54,285 bases of DNA from Bdellovibrionaceae bacterium UBA2339 (GTDB lineage Bacteria; Bdellovibrionota; Bdellovibrionia; Bdellovibrionales; JAMPXM01), in contig DDUL01000012.1 of the NCBI GenBank assembly GCA_002344785.1, positions 1-54,285 on the forward strand, in the 5' to 3' direction. Under the pieces are notes generated by a model. The model made no database searches. It saw only the letters and a program-made list of their open reading frames with translations, and was not told the DNA's origin. Numbering within the stretch: position 1 is the first letter of the stretch; each line of letters begins with the position of its first letter. Below, piece after piece: positions 34,265 through 42,602 of the stretch. The position numbers and the translations under genes were made by a program.

Positions 34265-34615
34265 GTGAACAGTACAGATGATCAAATCGAGATCTCAAGT
34301 CGATGTGTGTGTCTAAGGCTTCTGACTCATCCAAAGCTCTTTCCCAAACCCTTGAAAGCCACTCCGGCGGCGCAAGCAATAGCTGAGCTGTTTGAATATT
34401 TCCAAATTCGAGTTCTCGAAGAAGACGTTGATTGGTGGAAAGACATTCCAGAAATGGAAATGGAAATTCATGGTCTCAGGGGAAATGAAATCTTTGATGC
34501 GCGTATCGCCCTTTGTTTGCGATCACACAACGTGAAGCGGATCTACACTCGCGACGCTGACTTCAAAAAGTATTCTTTCTTAAAGGTGATTCAGCTTTTG
34601 TCGGCTAAGAAGTGA
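34265..34615 (+). pseudogene. 5'-truncated VapC-like PIN-domain toxin
   Basis: 116 codons. The frame matches the C-terminal two thirds of a VapC-type PIN ribonuclease: LLTHPKLFPKPL, RGNEIFDARIALCL and RIYTRDADFKKY, which carry two of the acidic metal ligands. The N-terminal strand with the first Asp (usually L-x-D-T-N) is missing: upstream in frame is a stop at 34253-34255 and no such motif. The GTG at 34265 has no good Shine-Dalgarno. No VapB-like antitoxin precedes it. A remnant is most likely; expression as a short protein cannot be excluded. Confidence 0.7.
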
Positions 34616-34738
34616 ACTCGATGGGAGGCCGGGATTCGGCTGGGCGCTCGAGTGCAGGTTGAAAGCTGGAGGTAGAGCGGGAACTAGCTCGAAAACCGCG
34701 GCGCCGAGAAAACAGCGCGTCAATTAATCAACCAATCA

Positions 34739-34761
34739 ACCCAATCACTTCGTGATTGGGT
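34739..34761 (-). terminator. Hairpin after tRNA-Gln
   Basis: ACCCAATCAC and GTGATTGGGT form a perfect 10-bp stem with a 3-nt loop, immediately downstream of tRNA-Gln on the minus strand. The following minus-strand sequence is T-rich but interrupted (TGATTGGTTGATT). Confidence 0.7.
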
Positions 34762-34771
34762 CTTTAAAGTT

Positions 34772-34846
34772 TGGATGGGGTGGCAGGATTCGAACCTGCG
34801 GATGACAGAATCAAAATCTGTTGTCTTGCCGCTTGACGACACCCCA
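34772..34846 (-). tRNA. tRNA-Gln (anticodon UUG)
   Basis: The minus strand folds as a cloverleaf. The acceptor stem is TGGGGTG/CACCCCA, the D-loop has AAGCGG, the anticodon stem is ACAGA/TCTGT around loop TTTTGAT (anticodon TTG), and the T-arm is GCAGG-TTCGAAT-CCTGC. A TCCA end is encoded (34775-34772), so CCA is genomic. U1-A72 and the TGGGG acceptor start are typical of tRNA-Gln. Its 3' end faces the accessory islet. Confidence 0.96.
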
Positions 34847-35165
34847 ACCGGGAAAACGAACCCCTATTGTTACGGCAAGAGGGCGACCTCAGGCAAGTAG
34901 AACCGCGATCGCAGTGCGGGCGGGCAGCACTCGGGGTTTGCTTAGCTTATTCTGTTGGCAGATGAGATCGGTGCTAACGCGGGGCGGGGGCGAGAGTGCT
35001 CGGAGCAGGAGAGTTTGGGGCCGGTGGCCTCGGGCTTAAGAAAAAGGGGCGGCGAGAGCTTCGGCCAAGTCCCGAAGTTCGCCGCCCGGGCGTCGCGTGC
35101 CGTTGTCCGCTGGGGACCAGGGCAGGTCCTGTGGCGGTGGCGCGCGAGGCGTTTGAGCTTAAGGT
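34847..35165. other. Intergenic region upstream of tRNA-Gln
   Basis: No gene is supported; frames here are Gly/Arg-rich and lack any family feature. On the minus strand TTGCCT (34896-34891) and TAACAA (34872-34867), 18 bp apart, could be the tRNA promoter, with the -10 about 20 bp from the first tRNA base. The right half is strongly GC-rich and follows the stop of spoVG. Confidence 0.4.
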
Positions 35166-35471
35166 TTAGCGTTCGTCGTCGTAGCGGCGCGGGATTTGGC
35201 CGAGCGTGCTCGACATGTTTTTGAGTTCGGCTTCGTAGGCCTCGAAGACTTTGCGCTCGATGTGATCGCGGGTTTCTTGATTGAGTGGGTGCGCGATGTC
35301 TTTGAACTGTCCGTCTTTGCGCTTTTTTGAGGGCATGGCGACGAAGAGGCCGCCGGTGCCTTCGATGATTTTCAGATCGCGGATGACGAAGCAGTTGTCG
35401 ATGGTGATCGACACATAAGCCTTCAGACGATCTTCGTTGACGGGGAAGACCTTCACTTCGGTGATCTGCAT
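35166..35471 (-). CDS. spoVG: SpoVG family protein
   Basis: 101 residues from ATG 35471, with GGAGG at the right distance; a longer frame adds 54 non-conserved residues. The sequence follows the family closely: ITEVKVFPVNEDRLKAYVSI, FVIRDLKIIEGTGGLFVAMP, FKDIAHPLNQETRDHIE. SpoVG is a small nucleic-acid-binding regulator, known from Gram-positives and spirochaetes and common in Bdellovibrionota and Myxococcota without sporulation. It is followed by tRNA-Gln on the same strand. Confidence 0.95.
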   Translation of the reverse strand: MQITEVKVFPVNEDRLKAYVSITIDNCFVIRDLKIIEGTGGLFVAMPSKKRKDGQFKDIAHPLNQETRDHIERKVFEAYEAELKNMSSTLGQIPRRYDDER

Positions 35472-35647
35472 GTGGCCTCCAAGCTGCGGATCTTCATGCT
35501 GGTGCTCCGGAAAACTCGTGATGTGGCTCGACGTGGGTCCAGAGTTCTTTACGGCACTTTGGTCGAGGAACTTGAGGCGTCTCGGATTGAGGCGAAGTGT
35601 TGGCGCGGATCGCGCGTGAGCGTCAGGTAGCACCGCATTCGGTGCTG

Positions 35648-36346
35648 TTATGAGGCGCGCTGTTTCTCATCGAGACTGTTGAAGTCGATGAGACGGTAGA
35701 CGCTGGGATCGCGCGGGAAAACGAGGAAGTTCACATGCTGCAAGTCCGGCGGCGGCGCTTCGCTGAGCGGATCGCTCTCGAGTCGGCGCAAGCGGCCGTC
35801 GTCGTCGACCCATTCGGCGATGATGATATGCGCGCGCTCTTCGGTGAGCGCGGACTCGAGCTGGCGGATTTGCACGACTTTGGCGCGCACGCGGCGGCCG
35901 GCTTGGGCGAGGGCTGCTTCGATCGAAGTTTGGCGGATGAATTTGAGCAGCGAGCGCGCACCCGCGAGCGAAAGCAGTGCGCCGAGTGCGAGCAAGGCGC
36001 TGGGGAGCAGCCACAGGCTGCGGAAACTTTCGATGCGAGCTTCATGCGGGTTGCTTGTGTGCAGCACGCGCACGCGTTCGTTGATGGGGTAGAGCGGCGG
36101 GGATGTGGCGATGGGCGAGGTGAAGTCGCGGCGATCGCCTTTAGCGTTGTGCGCGTAACGAATGATGGGCGCGTAGGCGATTTCGGAGCCGCGGCGCACT
36201 TCCTCGTGGCCGATCACGAGGCCTTCGGCGGCTTGCGCGCGGGCGACGAAATTTTGCGTGCTGAAGAGAAAATGCAGGCCTGTGCCGCAGCCCATGGCTC
36301 CGGCTCCGAGTAGAATTGTGGCTAGGGCGAGCACGCGACGTCTCAT
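35648..36346 (-). CDS. DUF3592 membrane protein
   Basis: 232 residues from ATG 36346; a TTG at 36391 would add 15. One helix near the N-terminus (LALATILLGAGAMGCGTGLH) and another in the middle (LWLLPSALLALGALLSLAGA). Between them lies a soluble beta-rich segment (AEGLVIGHEEVRRGSEIAYA, YPINERVRVLHTSNPHEARI) typical of DUF3592, which is usually placed outside the membrane. The C-terminal part is soluble. Function unknown. It is on the same strand as spoVG but about 180 bp away. Confidence 0.78.
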   Translation of the reverse strand: MRRRVLALATILLGAGAMGCGTGLHFLFSTQNFVARAQAAEGLVIGHEEVRRGSEIAYAPIIRYAHNAKGDRRDFTSPIATSPPLYPINERVRVLHTSNPHEARIESFRSLWLLPSALLALGALLSLAGARSLLKFIRQTSIEAALAQAGRRVRAKVVQIRQLESALTEERAHIIIAEWVDDDGRLRRLESDPLSEAPPPDLQHVNFLVFPRDPSVYRLIDFNSLDEKQRAS

Positions 36347-36401
36347 CTCATTGGGCTTATCGGCAGAAGGCCGACGAAGGTCGAGTGTCAAAGTGTTACG
36401 G

Positions 36402-36420
36402 GCGTCTCAAGGTGAGACGC
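36402..36420 (-). terminator. Hairpin after the pilin-like gene
   Basis: GCGTCTCA and TGAGACGC are perfect 8-bp arms with a 3-nt loop. It lies downstream of the pilin-like gene stop on the minus strand; the run of T that follows is weak (CACTTT). Confidence 0.45.
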
Positions 36421-36458
36421 GAGCCATCGCTTCGAAGTGAGCGCGCTTGAGGCCTACT

Positions 36459-37016
36459 TCAATTTGATGCTGCTGATGGTGGAGAAAAGACCTGAATGAC
36501 TTTGTCTTGATTAATCTGCATTTCGTCTTGTGTCCCGTCTTCAAGCCGCAGAGCCGCGCAAGCCGTGATCTCGCCGCGCTCACCTTCCGCGCCTAGAGTC
36601 TTTGGTTTACATTGAGTCGGATCCGCGGCAAGTGGCCCTTCGGTAATCGGCGGATAGTTGTCTGGGCAAATTCGATGAGGCGCTGTGGTCGTACAATTGG
36701 GGCTGGAATTGGGCACGATGCCGAGAGCATTGGGATTATGAGATGCAACCAATCGGTACGGTGACCCTGTGGTATGAAAGCCTGCTCCAGGAAAATCACC
36801 TGGGAAAATGCGATATTCCGACATCGTGGCTTGCTGAGCGGTGAGGTATTGGGTCAAGAGACTTTGAGCCGAGGCTTGGCGGGCCTTGGCTTGCCATCGT
36901 CCAAACTTCAACGAGAGTAAGAGGCCAATCGCTAAGATCAGCAATCCTCCGATCAGCAGAGTCGGCCAACCGAAGTTTGAACTCGATTTTGTAAGCTTCG
37001 TCTCATGCTCGAGCAT
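36459..37016 (-). CDS. Pilin-like protein without a prepilin cleavage motif
   Basis: 185 residues from ATG 37016, preceded by GGAGAG. One hydrophobic helix (LLIGGLLILAIGLLLSLKFG) is followed by KARQASAQSLLTQYLTAQQA and then SEYRIFPGDFPGAGF. That order and the Ala/Gln-rich helix are strikingly like the N-terminal stalk of type IV pilins after their first helix. The Gly-Phe-x3-Glu processing site is absent, and an N-terminal polar segment of about 17 residues takes its place. Four Cys near the C-terminal half could form disulfides. It may be a pilin-domain protein held in the inner membrane. No pil gene is nearby. Confidence 0.65.
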   Translation of the reverse strand: MLEHETKLTKSSSNFGWPTLLIGGLLILAIGLLLSLKFGRWQAKARQASAQSLLTQYLTAQQATMSEYRIFPGDFPGAGFHTTGSPYRLVASHNPNALGIVPNSSPNCTTTAPHRICPDNYPPITEGPLAADPTQCKPKTLGAEGERGEITACAALRLEDGTQDEMQINQDKVIQVFSPPSAASN

Positions 37017-37220
37017 GATGAATTCTCTCCATTCTTCGTTCAATGAGACCGCGCGAGAGTTTTGTTCAGAGAGTCTTGATCATTGATCGTCTGGTTATTC
37101 CAGCTTGGCGAGATCGATCCGTGGCAACAAGGCATTTGTGATGAATGTCTCGGCGGAACAGTCAGTTTGTCAGGCGAGCCGGCCCAATGTGCCCATTGGG
37201 CCGAAGAATTGAGGGAGAGA

Positions 37221-38759
37221 TTACAGCACCACGATCACAATCGCATCGCCGCGAGCGACGCGGATCATGTTGCGATCCGGGCGCAGCAGGCGGCCGACGT
37301 CGGCGGCGGATTTCACGGTTTGGCGATTCACATCGAGAAGCACATCGCCCGCGCGAAGACCCACGCGCGCGGCGCGACTGGAAGCTTCGACGTCGATGAT
37401 GATGGGGCCTCGGACTTCGTTGGCGACGCCAAAGCGCTTGCGCAGTTCGGCGGTTTCATCGGCGACTTTGAATCCCAAATCGTGAGGCGCAGCTTTGCCC
37501 TTTGCAGGCGGAGCTTGGCGCTGCTGATCTCTTTGCGCCATGGCCTGATCTTCCGGATTTGCGGCGATGGTGAGCTCGAGGTTGTGCGTGCTGCGGCGGC
37601 GATTGCTGTCAAAGCGCAGAACTTTCAGCTTCACGCGTGCGCCGACTTCGGAGTCTTGCACGGCAAGTTGCAGGTCTTCGGGTGTTTCGATTTTTCGGCC
37701 GTTGAACTCGACGATGATGTCGTAGGGCTGGGCGCCAGCTTTGTCGGCCGGTCCGCCGCGCACGACTTGCGGGATGATGACGCCAGAGGCCTCTTCCAAT
37801 CCGAGTTGTTCGGCAATCGGTGGCGTGACGGGTGCGAGTCCCACACCGATGTAGCCGCGCTGAACCGAGCCGCCAGACTTTTCCATCTGCGCGATCACGC
37901 GTTTGACGTCGTCGATGGGAATCGAAAAGCCAATGCCTTGCGCGCGTGCATCGATGGCCGAGTTCACGCCGATCACTTGCCCGCGCATGTTCACGAGCGG
38001 TCCTCCGGAGTTTCCGGGGTTGATGCTCGCGTCAGTTTGAATGAAGGCGAGTCGGTTGAGCTGGGGGATCTCGCGCCCGATGGCCGAGACGATGCCCTTG
38101 GTGAGCGTGTGCGCATGGCCGTAGGGGTTGCCGAAAGCGGCGACCCATTCGCCGACTTGCAAATCTTTAGATGTGCCGAGCTGGGCGACAGGAAGCGGGC
38201 GCTTCGCATCGATCTTGATAAGGGCGATGTCGGAGCGTTGGTCCCGGCCGAGGATTTGTGCTTCAAAAAAGTTTTTCTCGTCGGCATCCAGCTGCACCTT
38301 GATGATGTCAGCCTGAGAGACGACATGCGCATTGGTGATGATCAGGCCGTCGTCGCGCACGATGAAGCCTGTACCAAGGCCGGTCGCGCGTCGCTGTGGC
38401 GGCTGAAATCCTCGCGGGCCGAAAAAGAAAAAATCCTCAAGCGGGTTCGCGCCGCGCACGACTTGCTCGGTGAAGATCGACACCACGGTGGGATTGATGA
38501 CCTTGGCGAGTTCGACGAAAATATTGGAAGGCAAAGGCGCATTGAGTTTGCGCGCATCCAAGGGCGCCTCGGACTTTGGGGCCGGGAGTTGGAAGTTGGT
38601 GCGCTTGCTTTGCGAGATGGCTTGCGTGGTCCAAGCGAGAGTGGCGCCGATGCCGGCGGCGAGCAGCCCGAAGACCAATGGGCGCAGAGAGCTTTGCGGC
38701 TGGGACTTTGAATCTTGCGACTTTGTGTTTTGTGACATTGGACTTTGCGACATGTTCAC
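37221..38759 (-). CDS. HtrA/DegP-like periplasmic serine protease with PDZ domains
   Basis: 512 residues. A membrane helix near residues 28-48 anchors or exports the protein. The trypsin-like domain has the full triad: His in IITNAHVVS, Asp in SDIALIKID and Ser in NPGNSGGPL. A first PDZ domain follows (GYIGVGLAPVTPPIAEQLGL), then a Gln/Pro-rich linker (RDQQRQAPPAKGK) and a second, shorter PDZ-like domain (VGLRAGDVLLDVNRQTVKSA). This is the DegP/DegQ/DegS layout used for envelope quality control. The Q-linker region contains FFFFGPRGF before the protease core, as in DegP-type proteins. The gene lies 48 bp after the DUF1844 gene on the same strand. Confidence 0.95.
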   Translation of the reverse strand: MNMSQSPMSQNTKSQDSKSQPQSSLRPLVFGLLAAGIGATLAWTTQAISQSKRTNFQLPAPKSEAPLDARKLNAPLPSNIFVELAKVINPTVVSIFTEQVVRGANPLEDFFFFGPRGFQPPQRRATGLGTGFIVRDDGLIITNAHVVSQADIIKVQLDADEKNFFEAQILGRDQRSDIALIKIDAKRPLPVAQLGTSKDLQVGEWVAAFGNPYGHAHTLTKGIVSAIGREIPQLNRLAFIQTDASINPGNSGGPLVNMRGQVIGVNSAIDARAQGIGFSIPIDDVKRVIAQMEKSGGSVQRGYIGVGLAPVTPPIAEQLGLEEASGVIIPQVVRGGPADKAGAQPYDIIVEFNGRKIETPEDLQLAVQDSEVGARVKLKVLRFDSNRRRSTHNLELTIAANPEDQAMAQRDQQRQAPPAKGKAAPHDLGFKVADETAELRKRFGVANEVRGPIIIDVEASSRAARVGLRAGDVLLDVNRQTVKSAADVGRLLRPDRNMIRVARGDAIVIVVL

Positions 38760-38807
38760 CTCTTCGTCGAATTGGAGGACGGCGGTGGAAGCGGACTTGA
38801 GTACCGA

Positions 38808-39170
38808 TCAGTTCGCTTGTACGAACTTCATGCGCAAATCATTGATGAGCGCGTGCATGAACTTTTCTTCTTCAGGCGTGAGATTGCCTTTGGTTTTTTC
38901 CTGAAGCATCGAGAGCAGATCGATGTTGAATCGGGCGAGCTGCAAATCCTTTTCGATTTTGCCAGTCGCGGGATTGGGCGCAAGGCCCATCGCCATGATG
39001 CAAGTTGAGCCGATGGATAGCATCAGCGTCGAAAGTGAAGGGGCGAGATTTTCAGGCGATGTCGAGTTCGCATTGGAGCTGGGTTTGTTCATAGAGTTCA
39101 TAGATCCGTCCATTGGGTTGCCAAAGTTTGGCCAGTTCGAATTATAAGTGTCCGTATCAAGAAGTTTCAC
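38808..39170 (-). CDS. DUF1844 protein
   Basis: Up to 120 residues (GTG 39170; ATG 39113 also possible). The family signature is clear in the second half: LDLARFNIDLLSMLQEKT-like sequence (DLQLARFNIDLLSMLQEKTK) and LTPEEEKFMHALINDLRMKF at the end. DUF1844 proteins are small, common in Myxococcota and Bdellovibrionota, and of unknown function. The N-terminal 50 residues are polar, Ser/Asn-rich and poorly conserved. The gene lies just upstream of the htrA-like gene and probably shares its transcript. Confidence 0.85.
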   Translation of the reverse strand: MKLLDTDTYNSNWPNFGNPMDGSMNSMNKPSSNANSTSPENLAPSLSTLMLSIGSTCIMAMGLAPNPATGKIEKDLQLARFNIDLLSMLQEKTKGNLTPEEEKFMHALINDLRMKFVQAN

Positions 39171-39338
39171 GTCGTTTCATGCGGCGGCCTCGGCCCGCAA
39201 ATCCTTTGGGCGCGGGGCACGCTCGCTCCTCATTTGTCTAAGTCACAAGGGCGAAGTCAAATGAGGAAACGGGTGTTCAAAAAGCCCTGCGTTAGAGCGC
39301 GAACACCTGGGAACAAGTTGTGTCGGTCCTGATTTTCG

Positions 39339-40448
39339 TCAAGGTGGGAACTGATCGGTGAGTGCCAAAATTCGACGCTTGGTCGCCGGTACGGCTTGCA
39401 GGTTTTGCAAATCCTGTGAGCGGCCGAGGCGCGTGCTGGTGTGCACGCTTTCAAGCGCGAGATCTGAAGCGCTCACGGCCCAGCGAGGACGCGCGGCGAA
39501 CATCGCATCGAGATTCCACAGCGCTTGCGACCATGTTCGGCGACCCAACACATTTTGCGCCAGCCATTGGTCGATATCGTACACGCCACTTGCGGGCGCG
39601 ATCCACGCGGAGACGCGCAAAAGTAAGGGCGCGGCGGCGTTGCGGAAGCGACGCGAAGGGCGGGAGGCGGTGCTGATGCGGCCTCGGCGACGTGCGTGCA
39701 GATTGCGGCGGACTCGCTCAAGGCTCAAGACGCGCCAGAAGAAATCGAGGGCGCGAAGGGGGGCTTCCATCAACGTGCTCAGCGCGCGCGCTCCCGTCGC
39801 GAGGGCGGTCTGTCCGGTTGCGATGCGAGTCATCTCATAGGCGATGAGGCCGAGCTTTTCATCGTAACTCAAGCCTTCGATCAAGGACTGCGAGATCACG
39901 ATGTGCGACTGCGAGAGCGTGTAGCCTGTGCTGAAGCAGAAGAGTTCATCGGAGTCGACCACCCACAAGCGTGGCGAGCACCAGCGGACACCTGGGGCGA
40001 TGGCGTGTGAGAGTGGGAGGCGTTCGAGTTGGTCGAGAAAATCTTCGCTGGCCTCGCGCAGGCGCCAAGGGTCAAGACCCTCAAGCTCATGCGGGCTGGC
40101 GATGTGGCCGGAGCGATCGCGACCGGCGCGGTGGCGCGAGAGTCGGGGGCTCAGTAAGAACACCCAAGTGTGGAAGATGAGCGTCGCGCCGAAGCCGGCG
40201 ACCAGGCCAAAGCGACCGCCAAGCGCAGCGCCGCCCAACAGTAAGGCGACGGAGATGAGGATGAGCAAAGTCCACAAACGCCAAAGCGGCGAGCGACTGA
40301 GGAGGCGATCGGATTGCTGTGCCGTCGAGTGAAGATGAGGCGCGCCCGCAGGCGGGATGGACGAAGGAGCTCGGCGTGAGGGCCAAAGCTTGGAGCCGTA
40401 GTGGCGTAAGACTTGTTTGAATCCGACGGGTGCTGAATGATCTGACAT
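39339..40448 (-). CDS. M48-like membrane protein lacking the HExxH motif
   Basis: 369 residues from ATG 40448; the longer open frame into moxR is antisense and rejected. Two hydrophobic helices lie near residues 65-105 (LLILISVALLLGGAALGG and ATLIFHTWVFLLSP). After them comes the pattern of M48/HtpX peptidases: SQSHIVISQSLIEGLSYDEK-like then LGLIAYEMTRIATG. In active M48 enzymes this is the HExxH zinc site; here it reads Y-E-M-T-R, so both His are lost. The C-terminal part is Arg-rich. The gene diverges from the moxR-bat operon, about 183 bp apart. A pseudo-peptidase with a structural role is possible. The M48 link is by pattern and is uncertain. Confidence 0.6.
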   Translation of the reverse strand: MSDHSAPVGFKQVLRHYGSKLWPSRRAPSSIPPAGAPHLHSTAQQSDRLLSRSPLWRLWTLLILISVALLLGGAALGGRFGLVAGFGATLIFHTWVFLLSPRLSRHRAGRDRSGHIASPHELEGLDPWRLREASEDFLDQLERLPLSHAIAPGVRWCSPRLWVVDSDELFCFSTGYTLSQSHIVISQSLIEGLSYDEKLGLIAYEMTRIATGQTALATGARALSTLMEAPLRALDFFWRVLSLERVRRNLHARRRGRISTASRPSRRFRNAAAPLLLRVSAWIAPASGVYDIDQWLAQNVLGRRTWSQALWNLDAMFAARPRWAVSASDLALESVHTSTRLGRSQDLQNLQAVPATKRRILALTDQFPP

Positions 40449-40631
40449 TACGACTATGGTCGAGATTAACGCGATGCAAGCGCAAGTGAATCGATGAGAG
40501 TCTGGCTCTTCTGAACAAGTTGGCTCGTGTTTGCCTCTCGTAGCCAGCGGGAGCAACATGAAGGAGTGACGAGATTCAGTTGATGATTCGTCTGATGAAT
40601 CGTCGATTTTTTCGGCCGAGGAGGGTCGCGC

Positions 40632-41660
40632 GTGTCCAATACAGTGGGAAGTGGTGGGGGCTCGGGACCTCAGCAAGTGGATGTGATGGCGCTGAATGCG
40701 GCCGTGAAGCAGGAAGCGCAATTTGTCGATCGGATGCTGGCTGAGATCGGCAAGGTCGTCGTCGGCCAACGCGAGATGGTCGAAGGCATCTTGATGGGTC
40801 TGATGACCGGCGGACACGTGCTCTTGGAGGGTGTGCCGGGTTTGGCGAAGACGTTGACGATTTCCTCAGTGGCGAAGTCGATCTCGCTGGATTTCGGGCG
40901 CATTCAGTTCACGCCGGATTTGTTGCCGTCGGACTTGATCGGCACGATGATCTTCAATCCCAAGTCGGGCGACTTCACGCCCAAAAAAGGTCCGATCTTC
41001 ACCAACATCGTTTTGGCTGACGAGATCAACCGCGCACCGGCGAAGGTGCAGTCGGCTTTGCTTGAAGCGATGGCGGAAAAGCAGGTCACCATCGGCGATT
41101 CGACTTACAAGTTGGAGCAGCCGTTCTTGGTCTTGGCGACGCAAAACCCCTTGGAGCAAGAGGGCACGTATCCTTTGCCTGAAGCGCAGATGGACCGCTT
41201 CATGTTCAAGATTCACGTCAACTACCCGAGCAAGAATGAAGAGTTTGAGATCATGAATCGCATGGGGCAGGACAAGCAGCCCGAGATCCAAGCCGTCATC
41301 GGCAAGGACGACCTGATGCGCGCGAGGTCTCGCGTCGATCAGATCTACGTCGACGATAAGATTCGCCACTACATCGTGGAACTGGTGATGGCGACGCGCG
41401 AGCCGACCAAGTACGGTTTGAGCAATCTCGCGTCGTTGGTGCGAGTGGGTGCAAGCCCGCGCGCGACGATTTCTTTGATTCGCGCTGCGAAGGCGCACGC
41501 GTTTTTGCGATCGCGCGGCTATGTCACGGCCGACGACGTGAAAGCTGTCGCGACGTTGGTGCTTCGTCACCGCTTGCTGTTGTCGTTTGAGGCCGAGGCT
41601 GAGGAAATCAAGGCCGATCAAGTTGTGAAGGATTTGGTGAGTCACGTGGAAGTGCCTTGA
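40632..41660 (+). CDS. moxR: MoxR family AAA+ ATPase
   Basis: 342 residues. Walker A GVPGLAKT near residue 63, Walker B VLADEINRAP near 130 and the sensor region LATQNPLEQEGTYPLPEAQM are all canonical for MoxR. These ATPases work with von Willebrand A-domain proteins as chaperone-like systems. The GTG start has GAGGAGGG upstream. It is the first gene of a six-gene unit with DUF58, an orphan membrane protein, BatA, BatB/TPR and BatD. Confidence 0.95.
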   Translation: MSNTVGSGGGSGPQQVDVMALNAAVKQEAQFVDRMLAEIGKVVVGQREMVEGILMGLMTGGHVLLEGVPGLAKTLTISSVAKSISLDFGRIQFTPDLLPSDLIGTMIFNPKSGDFTPKKGPIFTNIVLADEINRAPAKVQSALLEAMAEKQVTIGDSTYKLEQPFLVLATQNPLEQEGTYPLPEAQMDRFMFKIHVNYPSKNEEFEIMNRMGQDKQPEIQAVIGKDDLMRARSRVDQIYVDDKIRHYIVELVMATREPTKYGLSNLASLVRVGASPRATISLIRAAKAHAFLRSRGYVTADDVKAVATLVLRHRLLLSFEAEAEEIKADQVVKDLVSHVEVP

Positions 41661-41717
41661 GGTCGGACCGCCGACTCTGACGCCTCCCGTTGCTCTTGAT
41701 GTACCTGAGGTACCCTG

Positions 41718-42602
41718 ATGTCCTTGCCGCCGGAGATCCGAAAGAAAGTTCGACTGCTGGAGATTTCCACCCGGCGCATGGTGAACTCGTTGTTCGCCGG
41801 CTCTTATCATTCCGCGTTCAAGGGCCAAGGTATGACCTTTGCGGAGTTTCGCGAGTATGTGGCAGGCGACGATGTGCGTGCGATCTCTTGGCCGCTCACG
41901 GCTCGCACCGGCAAAGTCTTCATCAAAAAGTTTGATGAGGAGCGCGAGCTGACTTTGATCCTCGCCGTCGACGTCAGTGGCTCCTTGGATTTCGGTTCCG
42001 TGGAGTATTTCAAGGGCGAAGTGGCCACACATTTGTCGGCGCTTTTGGGGTTTGCGGCGGCGAAGAACAATGACCATGTCGGGCTTTTGCTGTTTAGCGA
42101 TCAAGTCGAACATTTTGTCCCGCCCAAAAAGGGTCGCGGGCACGTGAATCGGATCTTGCGCGATCTTTACTATCAAAAGCCGCGACACGCGCGCACGCGA
42201 TTGGGCTCGGCCTTGGAGTACTTGCGTGGCGTTTTGAAAAAACGCGCGATCGTCTTCGTCATCTCCGACTTTCAAGATTCGCAGTACGCGGACGCCTTGA
42301 AGGCGATGAGCAAAAAGCACGATGTCTGCGCGGTGGTGGTGGCGGATCGATTTGAAGAAAACTTCCCGGACATCGGTTTGGTGGATGTGCATGATCCTGA
42401 AACCGGCGAGACGCTGACAATCGATTCCTCCAGCCGCAACTTTCGCGAGACCTACGCCGACGAACAAAAACGTCGCAAGGAATTGCGCGATCGCGAACTT
42501 CGTCGCGCGGGCGTGGATCGCGTGGACGTCGGGACGAGTGGCGACTTCGTCGCGCCGCTTGCGACTTACTTTCGCAGCCGTTCGGCGCGAGGTGGGCGAT
42601 GA
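41718..42602 (+). CDS. DUF58 domain protein
   Basis: 294 residues, no membrane segment. FREYVAGDDVRAISW and FIKKFDEERELT are the DUF58 signature, and AVDVSGSLDFGS contains a MIDAS-like D-x-S-x-S of a von Willebrand A fold. It nearly always lies beside moxR, as here (57 bp downstream). ATG 41718 follows GAGG. The stop overlaps the next start by four bases. Confidence 0.93.
   Translation: MSLPPEIRKKVRLLEISTRRMVNSLFAGSYHSAFKGQGMTFAEFREYVAGDDVRAISWPLTARTGKVFIKKFDEERELTLILAVDVSGSLDFGSVEYFKGEVATHLSALLGFAAAKNNDHVGLLLFSDQVEHFVPPKKGRGHVNRILRDLYYQKPRHARTRLGSALEYLRGVLKKRAIVFVISDFQDSQYADALKAMSKKHDVCAVVVADRFEENFPDIGLVDVHDPETGETLTIDSSSRNFRETYADEQKRRKELRDRELRRAGVDRVDVGTSGDFVAPLATYFRSRSARGGR

Noticed and set aside
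34044..34379. 111-codon minus-strand frame
   Set aside because: It runs through the palindromic boxes and antisense to the toxin fragment; no family feature.
34821..35224. Short plus-strand frames right of tRNA-Gln
   Set aside because: Gly/Arg-rich products typical of GC-rich noncoding sequence; one overlaps the tRNA and another overlaps spoVG.
37083..38711. 542-codon open frame on the plus strand
   Set aside because: It is antisense to the htrA-like gene, which has a full catalytic triad and PDZ domains. The antisense product is His/Asp-rich and matches no family.
40449..40817. N-terminal extension of the M48-like gene
   Set aside because: The extension runs antisense into moxR and its sequence is low-complexity; the ATG at 40448 leads straight into the conserved part.
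40866..42467. 533-codon minus-strand frame
   Set aside because: It is antisense to moxR and the DUF58 gene, both clear by motif. High GC at third positions creates long antisense frames.
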